22,234 nucleotides of DNA from Candidatus Woesearchaeota archaeon (GTDB lineage Archaea; Nanobdellota; Nanobdellia; Woesearchaeales; UBA12501), in assembly GCA_014729495.1 (NCBI GenBank), contig WJJV01000091.1, forward strand, positions 1-22,234. The letters run 5' to 3'. Under the pieces are notes generated by a model that was not told the origin of the DNA, made no database searches, and saw only the letters and a list, made by a program, of their open reading frames with translations. Shown one piece after another: positions 7,981-16,700 of the stretch (position 1 is the stretch's first letter; each line of letters begins with the position of its first letter). Position numbers and translations under genes: made by a program.

Positions 7981-8919
7981 TCAGTCATTGTCCTGCTTCT
8001 TTATGAACCACTCAGAAGTCATTCTAATCCCATCTTCAATACCTATCTCAGGCCCCCATCCCAGCTCCTGCTTCGCGAGATCGCATTTGAGGCTTATCCT
8101 CCTGACCTCGCCTGGAACAGCTGCTATGTGCGCTGCAGAAAGGTCTGTGCCAGTGCTCTGCTTTATCATCTCAAAAAGCTGGTTCACTGATGTCTCCTTT
8201 CCAGTGCCTATATTGAATGCCCTGCTCTGGGTCTGATTCTCCAGAGCGAGCAGGTTAGCCCTTGCGACATCCTTAACAAATACATAATCTCTTGTCTGGT
8301 TTCCATCACCGAATATGTGGGGTCGCTCATTGTTCTTTATCTTGTCAAGGAATATGGATATCACTCCTGCCTCTCCTTTAGGATCCTGCCTTGGGCCGTA
8401 GACATTGGAGTATCTCAGCACTATGTAATCCATATCATAAAGGTGCTTATAAAGAAAAAGGTAATGCTCTGCTGAATACTTTGAAACACCATAATGGCTC
8501 ACTGGATTTGCAGGATGCTTCTCATCGCACGGAAGGTACTGAGGCTCTCCATAGCATGCGCCTCCTGAACCTGCATAGATCATCTTCTTCACCTTGTAGT
8601 CCCTGCAGAGCTCCAGGATCTCTATCGTGCCTATTATATTCTGGATGGCATCGTAGACCGGCTGCGCCAGCGACTGCCTGACATTGATCTGGGCTGCATG
8701 ATGCACCACAAAATCAGGCTTCTCTTTCTCAAAGACTTTTGCCATTCTCTCATGGGTTATGTCAACCTGATAGAACCTCGCTTTTGCATTAAGATTATCT
8801 TTGCTGCCTGTTACAAGATTATCCACCACCACTACATCATATTCATTATCTATAAGAGCATCAACTATGTGGCTTCCTATGAAGCCAGCGCCTCCTGTTA
8901 CAATGACTTTTCCTTTCAT
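7981..8919 (-). CDS. GalE-like NAD-dependent nucleotide-sugar epimerase
   Basis: This is a 312-residue extended short-chain dehydrogenase. The Rossmann motif is TGGAGFIGSH (8-17), VDNLVTGS follows the second strand, HHAAQ marks the NAD-proximal loop, and the catalytic pair is YGVSK (Y143, K147) after SGGACYGEP (118-126). RYSNVYGPRQ and IFGDGNQTRDYVFVKD are typical of UDP-glucose/UDP-glucuronate 4-epimerases. The most likely reaction is C4 epimerisation of a UDP-hexose, UDP-hexuronate or UDP-pentose, but sequence alone does not fix the substrate. Its ATG overlaps the TGA of the upstream decarboxylase-like gene (ATGA), showing coupled translation. The substrate may well be the product of the two enzymes encoded upstream. 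Confidence 0.88.
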   Translation of the reverse strand: MKGKVIVTGGAGFIGSHIVDALIDNEYDVVVVDNLVTGSKDNLNAKARFYQVDITHERMAKVFEKEKPDFVVHHAAQINVRQSLAQPVYDAIQNIIGTIEILELCRDYKVKKMIYAGSGGACYGEPQYLPCDEKHPANPVSHYGVSKYSAEHYLFLYKHLYDMDYIVLRYSNVYGPRQDPKGEAGVISIFLDKIKNNERPHIFGDGNQTRDYVFVKDVARANLLALENQTQSRAFNIGTGKETSVNQLFEMIKQSTGTDLSAAHIAAVPGEVRRISLKCDLAKQELGWGPEIGIEDGIRMTSEWFIKKQDND

Positions 8920-9866
8920 TTTATGCCGTTAACCCCCTTGAAATATTCAATTGTCCTCTTAAGGCCTTCATCAATGCCTATCTTTGGCTCCCAATCCAGC
9001 TTCTCTTTGGCCTTTGTTATGTCAGGCCTCCTTACTTTAGGGTCGTGCTCAGGCAAAGGCTTGAAGACTATCTCGCTGCTGCTGCTGGTTACATCTATTA
9101 TCTTCTTCGCAAAATCAAGTATTGATATCTCATGAGGATTTCCTATGTTCACTGGATATTTCTCATCTGACATGAGCAGCCTGTAGAATCCTTCTATCTC
9201 ATCATCCACAAAGCAGAAGCTTCTTGTCTGCTTGCCCTCTCCAAAGACAGTTATTGGCTCATCATGAAGGGCCTGATTGATGAATGCAGGGACCGCTCTT
9301 CCGTCCATCCTCCTCATCCTCGGACCATATGTGTTGAATATCCTCGCTATCCTCACATCAACGCCGTAAGCGCGGTGGTAGGCCATTATGAGGGATTCTG
9401 CAAAACGCTTGCTCTCATCATAGCAGCTTCTGATTCCTGTAGTGTTCACATTGCCGTTGTATGTCTCTGGCTGGGGATTCACCTCAGGATCTCCGTAGCA
9501 TTCTGATGTAGAGGCGAACATCATGACAGCATTCTTCTTCCTGGCAAGATCAAGCATATTGAGTGTTCCGACAGAGTTAGTCATTGCTATCTCAACAGGC
9601 ATCTTGTCAAAATCAACTGGTGATGCAGGAGAGGCAAAATGGAGTATGTAATCTATATCTCCATTCAGATTATCAGAATCTATTCTCTTTGAGACATCAT
9701 GATTTAAGAATCTGAATCTGTTTTTCTTCATCAAGTGGGAGATGTTCTCTTCTCTTCCTGTGACAAGATTGTCCATGCATATCACATTGTAATCCTTATT
9801 CATGAAATAATCGCATAGATGACTGCCAAGAAATCCTGCTCCTCCTGTTATCAGAACTGTCTTCAT
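8916..9866 (-). CDS. UDP-glucuronate decarboxylase-like enzyme (UXS family)
   Basis: This 316-residue extended short-chain dehydrogenase begins ITGGAGFLGSHLCDYF. It shows the UXS-typical HFASPASPVDF (77-86), TSECYGDPEVNPQPE (120-134), SCYDESKRFAE (147-157, catalytic Y149 and K153), RIARIFNTYGPRM and QTRSFCFVDD. This series closely follows the UDP-xylose synthase group, which oxidises and decarboxylates UDP-glucuronate to UDP-xylose with enzyme-bound NAD. The dehydrogenase that would supply UDP-glucuronate is two genes upstream in the same run. Related dTDP-glucose 4,6-dehydratases share the fold, but the SPASP and SCYDE strings favour UXS. The start ATG overlaps the nucleotidyltransferase stop (ATGA, 9863-9866), and the stop overlaps the next start in the same way. 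Confidence 0.88.
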   Translation of the reverse strand: MKTVLITGGAGFLGSHLCDYFMNKDYNVICMDNLVTGREENISHLMKKNRFRFLNHDVSKRIDSDNLNGDIDYILHFASPASPVDFDKMPVEIAMTNSVGTLNMLDLARKKNAVMMFASTSECYGDPEVNPQPETYNGNVNTTGIRSCYDESKRFAESLIMAYHRAYGVDVRIARIFNTYGPRMRRMDGRAVPAFINQALHDEPITVFGEGKQTRSFCFVDDEIEGFYRLLMSDEKYPVNIGNPHEISILDFAKKIIDVTSSSSEIVFKPLPEHDPKVRRPDITKAKEKLDWEPKIGIDEGLKRTIEYFKGVNGIK

Positions 9867-10675
9867 CTGCCTTTACCTTCATCTGCTCTCAATTGGAAAT
9901 AAGCGTTCGCTTTCTCAAGATCATCTATTGTGCCAAGGTCAAACCTTATCTTCTCATGCATAGGATAAACATAGATGCGTATCTTATTATACAGCAAGAG
10001 AGGTATGTTGCCTATCAGATCCTTCTTGTCTTCATCAAACCTCATCTCTTTTATTAATCTTATGGTATCATGGTCATAAATGTAGATGGCAGGGCATATC
10101 CATTCTGACTTAGGTTCTGAAGGCTTTTCCTCAAAGCCTATGACAAGGTTCTGCTCGTCAAAACTCACGCAGGCGCTTCTCTTTATCTTCTCCAGGTCAC
10201 TCTCAGGATAAACCATAAGGGTCGTTGCATCCTTCTTTTCGAAAAAGGATATCATGTCATTCAGGTCGAATTTCAGCAGATTGTCTCCTGCAATCACGAG
10301 CACATCATCATCAATATCTTTCTCTTTGAGCACAAGTATCAGATCATTCACAGCTCCAAGACGGGTCTCATTGGTCTTTGTGTTGTCGTCTACCAGCCTT
10401 ATTGGGATGCTTGAATCATATGCCCTCTTCCACTCATCAAACTGGTTGAAATAAAGATGGTTCGTCACAATGAATATCTCATCAACTGAGGTGTTCTCTA
10501 TGTTCTCCACTATATGCTGGACAACAGGCTTTCCTGCAATCTCAACCATGGGCTTTGCCTTGCCTTCAACAGAATCCTTTATATCACTGAATCTTTCAGG
10601 ATCCTCTTTCTTGAGGGACTCTATGCCTTTTCTCAGCCTCTCGCCATATCCTGCTGCGAGTATTACTGCCTTCAT
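9863..10675 (-). CDS. Sugar-1-phosphate nucleotidyltransferase
   Basis: This is a 270-residue enzyme of the NTP-transferase fold. The signature is MKAVILAAGYGERLR, followed by a short insertion, then KPMVEIAGKPVVQHI, VTNHLY, an acidic VLVIAGDNLL for the metal-binding Asp, and GFEEKPSEPKS. It should join a sugar-1-phosphate to UTP or dTTP (UDP-glucose or dTDP-glucose pyrophosphorylase type), feeding the dehydrogenase that lies directly upstream; which nucleotide is used is not shown by the sequence. I chose ATG at 10675, which forms TGATG with the dehydrogenase stop and gives the canonical MKAVILAAG; a GTG one codon earlier (10678) is possible. About 20-25 extra residues after the signature (IESLKKEDPERFSDIKDSVEGK) are unusual compared with the standard GxGTR-x-P spacing. 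Confidence 0.88.
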   Translation of the reverse strand: MKAVILAAGYGERLRKGIESLKKEDPERFSDIKDSVEGKAKPMVEIAGKPVVQHIVENIENTSVDEIFIVTNHLYFNQFDEWKRAYDSSIPIRLVDDNTKTNETRLGAVNDLILVLKEKDIDDDVLVIAGDNLLKFDLNDMISFFEKKDATTLMVYPESDLEKIKRSACVSFDEQNLVIGFEEKPSEPKSEWICPAIYIYDHDTIRLIKEMRFDEDKKDLIGNIPLLLYNKIRIYVYPMHEKIRFDLGTIDDLEKANAYFQLRADEGKGR

Positions 10676-11976
10676 CACCTACCAACCCCTATATATGTGA
10701 ATCCCAGGCCTCTCATCTCTTCCCTGCTGTAGATGTTCCTTCCGTCAAATATCACAGGCGACTTCATGAGGCCCTTCATCTTTATCCTGTCGAGATTCCT
10801 GAATTCATTCCATTCTGTGACTATCAGCAGAGCGTCGCTGCCCTCAATGCAATCATATGGATTGCCTGCATATGCAACATCATTGAGCATCTTCTTTGCA
10901 GAGCTCTCAGCTTCAGGGTCAAAAGCAACTACTGAAGCCCCCAGCTTCTGCAGTTCGCTTATCAGCACAAGCGAAGGCGCTTCTCTCATATCGTCTGTCT
11001 TTGGCTTGAAGGCCAGCCCCCATACAGCTATCCTCTTGCCTGAGAGATCCTCGCCGAGCTGTTCTATTATCCTGGGCATCATCCATCTCTTCTGCCCCTC
11101 ATTCACCTCATCTACTGCCTGCAGTATCCTGAATTCTGTGCCATAATATTTCCCTGTTGAGATCAGTCCTCTGACATCCTTTGGAAAGCAGCTTCCGCCA
11201 TAGCCCACTCCAGCCTGCAGGAATCTTGGGCCTATCCTTGTGTCAAGCCCCATGCCCTTGGATATCATCTTCACGTCAGCCCCGGTCTTCTCGCATAGCC
11301 TTGCTATCTCATTCATGAATGATATTCTTGTAGCGAGCATTGCATTGCTTGCGTACTTTATGAGCTCTGCGCTCTTTATGTCAGTGAAGAGTATGGGCTT
11401 GCCTGTCCTCTCAATGCCTTCATAGATATCCCTCATGATCTCTTTTGCCTTCTCGCTCTCAACACCTATGACTATCCTGTCAGGATTCATGAAATCCCTT
11501 ATTGCTGAACCTTCCCTTAAGAACTCTGGATTGGAGACAAGATCAAAGTCATTCTTGCCGTCATGGTTTCCTGCTATTATGTCCCTGACATGATCTGCTG
11601 TTCCCACAGGAACAGTGCTCTTATCGACTATCACCTTGTATCCATTCATGTGCAGAGCTATTGTCTTTGCAGCTGACTCCACATAACTTAGGTCAACTGA
11701 GCCATCATCTGCAGAAGGCGTCCCGACTGCTATGAATATCACATCAGAATCCTGGATTGTCTTCTTGGAATCTGTTGTGAACAGCAGACGTTTCTCTCTC
11801 AGATTTCTCTTTATCAGATCGCTAAGCCCTGGCTCATAGATTGGTATGTCTCCCTTGTTGTACTGGTCTATCTTATCGCTATCTATGTCCAGGCATACCA
11901 CATCATTTCCCAGGTCAGCCAGGCATGCTCCTGTCACACTGCCTACATATCCAGTGCCCATCACTGCTATCCTCAT
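10675..11976 (-). CDS. ugd: UDP-glucose/GDP-mannose 6-dehydrogenase family enzyme
   Basis: This protein of about 433 residues has the three domains of the family. The NAD-binding domain begins MRIAVMGTGYVGSVTGACLA, a central domain carries KSAELIKYASNAMLATR, and the catalytic cysteine (C263) sits in GYGGSCFPKD. The C-terminal UDP-binding domain has VWGLAFKPKTDDMREAPS and FDGRN. It oxidises the C6 alcohol of a nucleotide hexose twice to the uronate; with a UXS-like gene downstream, UDP-glucose to UDP-glucuronate is the likely reaction, and GDP-mannose is the alternative. I prefer ATG at 11976 over GTG at 11985, because GGTGAT (11981-11986) then stands 4 nt before it and the protein begins canonically. 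The stop overlaps the next start (TGATG). A tandem repeat fills the gap to the upstream mutase gene. Confidence 0.92.
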   Translation of the reverse strand: MRIAVMGTGYVGSVTGACLADLGNDVVCLDIDSDKIDQYNKGDIPIYEPGLSDLIKRNLREKRLLFTTDSKKTIQDSDVIFIAVGTPSADDGSVDLSYVESAAKTIALHMNGYKVIVDKSTVPVGTADHVRDIIAGNHDGKNDFDLVSNPEFLREGSAIRDFMNPDRIVIGVESEKAKEIMRDIYEGIERTGKPILFTDIKSAELIKYASNAMLATRISFMNEIARLCEKTGADVKMISKGMGLDTRIGPRFLQAGVGYGGSCFPKDVRGLISTGKYYGTEFRILQAVDEVNEGQKRWMMPRIIEQLGEDLSGKRIAVWGLAFKPKTDDMREAPSLVLISELQKLGASVVAFDPEAESSAKKMLNDVAYAGNPYDCIEGSDALLIVTEWNEFRNLDRIKMKGLMKSPVIFDGRNIYSREEMRGLGFTYIGVGR

Positions 11977-11980
11977 CAGC

Positions 11981-11986
11981 ATCACC
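11981..11986 (-). promoter_or_regulatory. Shine-Dalgarno deciding the dehydrogenase start
   Basis: GGTGAT on the minus strand matches part of the archaeal GGAGGTGAT consensus and lies 4 nt before ATG 11976. It overlaps the alternative GTG at 11985, which argues that the upstream GTG is not used. Confidence 0.55.
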
Positions 11987-11991
11987 TTTAT

Positions 11992-12053
11992 CTGTTATTT
12001 ATCCTGTTATTTATCCTGTTATCTATTCGGTTATATGGATCTGTTATATGATG
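11992..12053. repeat. Imperfect 12-13 bp tandem repeat, five copies
   Basis: On the plus strand the units are CTGTTATTTATC (11992-12003), the same again (12004-12015), CTGTTATCTATT (12016-12027), CGGTTATATGGAT (12028-12040) and CTGTTATATGATG (12041-12053). They fill the space between the mutase stop (12054) and the dehydrogenase ribosome binding site almost exactly. On the minus, transcribed strand the clearest unit reads GATAAATAACAG. The copies become less alike towards the mutase gene. Confidence 0.85.
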
Positions 12054-13439
12054 TCATTTGTTGGCTTCTATCACTTTCATGACTCTCATCTTCACTTCCT
12101 CAAGCTTATCGCAGTCATCTGCCTCAGCCCTTAGCCTTACCAATGGTTCTGTGTTTGACTTTCTCAGGTTGAACCACCAGTCTTCTCCCTGCACAGAGAC
12201 TCCGTCAATATGCAGTATCTCCCTTTGTTTGTCTTCCTGTCTGAAAGCATCCTCCACTGCCTTTAGTATGTCATCGCCTTTCTCAGCACTGCCTATCTCT
12301 ATGTTTATCTCTGGAGTATTGCAGTATACCTTAAGAGGCTCAACAAGCTCTGAAAGCTTCTTGCCTGACCCTGAGAGAAAGGACATGAGTTTCACTGCAG
12401 CGAAAAGGCCGTCATCAATATTATAATTGTCCTTGAACATGATATGCCCTGAGAACTCTCCTGCCAGAATGCCCCCTTCATTCACAAGAACCTCTTTGTA
12501 GAATGGATTGCCCACTTTCATTATCTGGGGCATGCCTCCATTCTTCTTGATTATATCCGGAACTATCCTGCTGAACCTCAGGTCAAAATATATCTTCTCT
12601 CCAGGACTCCTTGACAGCTCTGGTTCTGCAAGCAGGGCTATGTAAAGGTCTGGGAAAAGTATCTCTCCATTATCATCTATGATCAGGGACCTGTCAGCAT
12701 CTCCGTCAAAGAATATTCCAAGGTCTGCCTTTTCCTCAATGACCTTTTTCCTGAGATCATCCATGTTCTTGACATCATGAGGATTCGCAGGATGGTTAGG
12801 GAAGCTGCCGTCTGGTTCTGGGTACATATGGACAGCATCAATGTCAAGCTTGTCAAGAAGGGGCTTTGCAGATACAGCGCCCATTCCATTGCCGTAATCG
12901 CACACGACTTTCAGTCCTTTAATCTTCTGTGCAAACTCCATGACATGGTTGATGTAGTCAGGCATTGGATTCTTTGTGCTGACCTTGGCCTTTGAGTCAG
13001 GAGCATCACGAGAAACAGAAGAATCAGGTCTCTTGAAATTGTCCTTAAGAACAAGCTCTTTTATCTCTTCCATGCCAGAACCCTTGCCTATCTGAAGCAC
13101 AGGATTCCTTATGAGCTTGAATGCATTATACTGTCCAGGATTGTGGGATGCGCTGACAACAACACCTGCATCATAACCATAGTGTGAGACAGAGAAGCTC
13201 AGAAGAGGAGTGGGAAGCATGCCTATATCAATCACATCAGCACCCTGGTCTGTTATGCCTCTTATCAGATTCTCCTTGAGGCTTTCAGAACTGTTCCTCA
13301 TATCAATGCAAACAGCGACATTAGAGCATCCCAGAAATGAGACAAGCGCCCTTCCTACCTTGTAGGCAAGTTCCTCATTTATCTGCTGTGGATACAGCCC
13401 CCTTATATCATATGCCTTGAATACTGAAATCTCAACCAT
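12054..13439 (-). CDS. Phosphomannomutase/phosphoglucomutase family enzyme
   Basis: This is a 461-residue alpha-D-phosphohexomutase with all four family signatures. FKAYDIRG is at 7-14, the phosphoserine loop VVVSASHNPGQYN (93-105, S98) follows, the metal-binding loop is DGDADR (245-250), the sugar-binding loop is GEFSGH (327-332), and the phosphate-binding loop is RKSNTEPLVR (426-435). The length is normal. It interconverts hexose 6- and 1-phosphates (mannose and/or glucose; glucosamine is less likely because the sugar-specificity loop reads GEFSGH rather than GEQSGH). The product hexose-1-phosphate is the substrate of the nucleotidyltransferase in the same run. The start is ATG at 13439 with a GGGGG-containing stretch (AGAAGGGGG) 7 nt upstream. 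It is the first gene of the nucleotide-sugar run and is separated from the next by the tandem repeat. Confidence 0.92.
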   Translation of the reverse strand: MVEISVFKAYDIRGLYPQQINEELAYKVGRALVSFLGCSNVAVCIDMRNSSESLKENLIRGITDQGADVIDIGMLPTPLLSFSVSHYGYDAGVVVSASHNPGQYNAFKLIRNPVLQIGKGSGMEEIKELVLKDNFKRPDSSVSRDAPDSKAKVSTKNPMPDYINHVMEFAQKIKGLKVVCDYGNGMGAVSAKPLLDKLDIDAVHMYPEPDGSFPNHPANPHDVKNMDDLRKKVIEEKADLGIFFDGDADRSLIIDDNGEILFPDLYIALLAEPELSRSPGEKIYFDLRFSRIVPDIIKKNGGMPQIMKVGNPFYKEVLVNEGGILAGEFSGHIMFKDNYNIDDGLFAAVKLMSFLSGSGKKLSELVEPLKVYCNTPEINIEIGSAEKGDDILKAVEDAFRQEDKQREILHIDGVSVQGEDWWFNLRKSNTEPLVRLRAEADDCDKLEEVKMRVMKVIEANK

Positions 13440-13749
13440 CCTAAAACCCCCTTCTGAAGAGTTCTGACATTCTATTGCGCTAATACCGGCAAAAAAGCCA
13501 TTATATCATATATCATATATTCTTGTATTATATATGCATCTGTCTGCATCTGAAATCAGGGCTATTTTTAAATATTTTGCATATTGTAATAGTAAACAAG
13601 AATAATCAATGCCAAAGCCACAAGACAACAAAAGATTTATATATGAGGCTCATAAAAGAAATGATAATTCATATACACTTCATATATAAAAAGGTGTATA
13701 AAAAGGGTGACCATCAGTTTGTATCAATCCCCCGACAGAAGGCGTTATA
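13440..13749. promoter_or_regulatory. Divergent promoter region between the mutase and smc
   Basis: This 310-nt AT-rich stretch holds no convincing gene. Plus-strand TATA-like boxes face smc at 13636-13644 (TTTATATAT, preceded by AAAGA), 13685-13692 and 13697-13704. Minus-strand boxes facing the mutase are at about 13500-13516, 13522-13536 and 13562-13580 (TATTTAAAAATAG on the minus strand). I saw no tRNA, no clear snoRNA-like boxes and no long hairpin in it. A 75-residue plus-strand frame (13523-13750) has no ribosome binding site and ends one base into smc; I do not call it. Confidence 0.6.
13685..13709 (+). repeat. Tandemly duplicated TATA element before smc
   Basis: TATAAAAAGGTG (13685-13696) is followed directly by TATAAAAAGGGTG (13697-13709). 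Each copy could act as a TATA box, giving smc starts about 12 nt apart, or the pair could be a binding site. The second copy would place transcription initiation near 13725, leaving a leader of about 25 nt. Confidence 0.6.
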
Positions 13750-16700
13750 ATGACCAAGATCAACAAACTTGTGATGGATGGCTTCAAGTCATTTGCGAAG
13801 CGGACAGAGCTTCTCTTCGGCAATGACTTCAACTGTGTTCTGGGCCCGAACGGCTCTGGCAAGTCAAACATTCTAGATGCATTATGCTTTGTGATGGGCA
13901 AAACATCAGCTAAAGCACTCAGAAGCGAGAAGTCAGCCAATCTCATATATAATGGAGGGAAGGCAAAGAAAGCCGGCAAGTCAGCAGAGGTATCCATCTA
14001 TTTTGACAACCGCAACAGCATATTCCCCACTGAAGACAAAGAAGTCAAGATCACAAGAATAGTGAAGAAGACAGGCCAGAGTGTATACAAGATCAACAAC
14101 GAGACCAGGACAAGACAGCAGATACTTGAGCTTCTTTCTATAGCAAGGATAAATCCTGATGCTTACAACATAATACTGCAGGGAGATATTGTGAGATTCG
14201 TGGAGATGCCTCTTGAGGAAAGGCGGCATCTTGTTGAGGAGATCTCAGGAATATCAGTATATGAGGACAAGAAGCAGAAGGCAGTCAATGAGCTCCAGAG
14301 GGTTGAGGACAGGATGAAAGAAGCTGAGATAGTCCTCATAGAGAGGAAGTCCAGGCTTTCAGAGCTGAGAAAGGAGCGCGATCAGGCAATAAAGTACAAG
14401 GATGTTAATGACAGGATCAAGAGAAGCAAGGCATCGCTTCTGTTCAGGAAGATAGAGAACAGGAAGAAGGAGATAGAGAAGTATGACTTAAGGATAGAGA
14501 AGCACCAGCAGCAGGTAGAGGACAAGAAGAAGGATGTAGCTGAACTTAAGCAGGGTATCACAGACAAGAAGGAGAGGATAAGCCAGATAAACAAGGATAT
14601 CGAGACAAAGGGCGAGAAGGAGCAGGTTGATCTCAACAAAGAGATAGAAAAGCTCAAGGTTGACATAAGCTCTTCAAAGAACAGGCTGGAATCATTGAAG
14701 GCAGAGCTGCAGAAGATAAAGCAGAGAAAGGTCCAGCTTAATGAGAATGCTGAAGGCATAAGATCAAAGATAAAGAAGCTTGAGGAAGAGAAAGCTGATA
14801 TCAAGAAGCAGATAGATAACAGAGAGAAGGAGATAAAGAACATCGAATCAAGGATGGATGAGTTCAGGAAGAAGAACAAGCTTGATGATGTCGAGGGCCT
14901 TGAGAAAGACATAGATCAGATAGACAAGGAAGCTGAGGACCTGCAGAAGAGCATACAATCCCTCAGAGAAGAGCAGCAGGAGCTGCTCAGGCAGAAGGAT
15001 CAGGCTGAGTTCAGGGTCAATGCTATAGACGAGAAGATAGCAAAGGTGCTTGAGGTTGAGAAGGAGAACAAGGAGCAGATAGCAGAGCTCAAGACAAAGA
15101 AAGAGAAATTCAAGTCAGCTACACTTGATCTCAACAAGAGACTCAGCAGGGATTCAGAGCTTGCCGCCCAGCTCCAGAATGCGAGATCATCCCTTCTAAG
15201 AAATCAGGAAGACCTGTCAAAGCTCAATGCAAAGTCAATGTCCATACAGGAGAAGCTGGGAGAGAACAGCGCTCTCAGGAGCATACTCAAGCAGAAGAAT
15301 AGCATATCTGGCATACACGGAACAGTATCAGATCTTGGAAAGGTTGACTCAAAATACTCTCTGGCTCTCGAGACTGCAGCAGGACCAAAGACAACATCAG
15401 TTGTTGTCAAGGATGACAAGGTAGCTGCTCAGTGCATAAAATATCTCAAGGACAACAAGCTGGGCATAGCCACATTCCTTCCAATGAACAAGATCAGGTC
15501 CATAGAAAAGAAGCCTGAGATCAAGAAACTGGCATCTTCTGAAGGGGTCCAGGGTTTTGCAATAGACCTGTTATCATTTGACCCAAAGTTCAGGAATGTA
15601 TTCTCATATGTCTTCGGCAACACGCTAATTGTTGATTCTATAGACACAGCAAGGAGGATAGGCATAGGAAAATCCAGGATGGTGAGCCTGGAAGGAGACC
15701 TTGCAGAGATAAGCGGAGCAATGCAGGGAGGCTACAGATCCAAGAGAAGAGCAGGTCTGGGATTCGCTGAGAAAGACATTGAGAACGATATCAAGAAGTG
15801 CGAGAAGCAGCTTGCTGACAACGAAGCCCTTGTTGAGAGGCTGAGCAAGGACAAGAAAGAGAACGAGGATATGATCTCAAAGCTCAGGGAAGAGAAAGCC
15901 CATATTGAAGGAGACATAATAAAGCTGGAGAAGCTGCTGAACCTGCAGTCAGATGACACAGACGCCTCCAAGAAAGAGAGGAAAGAGCTCGAAGCCAGGA
16001 TAAAGGAGCTTGACAAGAAGCTGGATGAAGTGGTTTCGAGGATATCTGAATGCAATAACATACTCGGGCAGAATAAGATAAAGAGACAGGAGATAAGGAA
16101 CAGGATAAGCGAGCTGAGGAATCCTGCGCTCATAGCTGAACTCAATGCATTTGAGGAGAAGAAAACACAGCTTAAAGAGGAGCTTGTGGCCAGGAAAGGG
16201 GAAATGAGCAATATTGAGGCAAAAATCAGCAATGTGTTCAGGCCTGAGATAGATAACACAGAGAAGATAATAAAGCAGAACGAGAAAGAAGAGACAGACT
16301 TCAAGGAAGAGACAAAGGCCATAGAGGATAACCTGGCGCTGATGTCTGCTGATCTCAAGGACAAGGAAAAGAAGCAGGTAGAATTCCATTCAAAATTCAG
16401 GGGGCTGTTCACTGAGAAGTCAAAGATAGATGAGCAGATACGCAAGGATGAGCAGAAGCTTGAGAGCATAGACGAACAGTACAGGGGAGTTGAGCAGAAG
16501 ATAAACCAGATAAATGTGGAGTCAGCCAAGATAAGGGCAGAGCTTCAGGGATATGAGGAAGAGTTCAAGGAATATGAGGGAGTTGAGCTCATCAAGACAA
16601 AGTCAGAGCAGGAGCTGAAGAAAGACATAGGCATAAGCGAGGGAATACTCACCAAGATAGGATCTGTCAACATGAAATCCCTGGAGATATTTGACCATGT

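Noticed and set aside
8698..9135. 145-residue plus-strand frame spanning the junction of the two epimerase-type genes
   Set aside because: It is antisense to two well-supported enzymes that overlap there, and its composition is not protein-like.
11992..12053. CRISPR-like array
   Set aside because: The units are 12-13 bp and directly adjacent, with no spacers and no cas genes nearby; this is a simple tandem repeat.
13523..13750. 75-residue plus-strand frame before smc
   Set aside because: It runs through AT-rich promoter sequence, has no ribosome binding site, and has a composition typical of non-coding DNA.
15732..16529. 265-residue Ser/Phe-rich frame on the minus strand inside smc, with similar ones at 14382-14912 and 16545-17015
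   Set aside because: These are the complement of Lys/Glu-rich coiled-coil codons; low-complexity composition, no start signals, and smc is unmistakable on the other strand.
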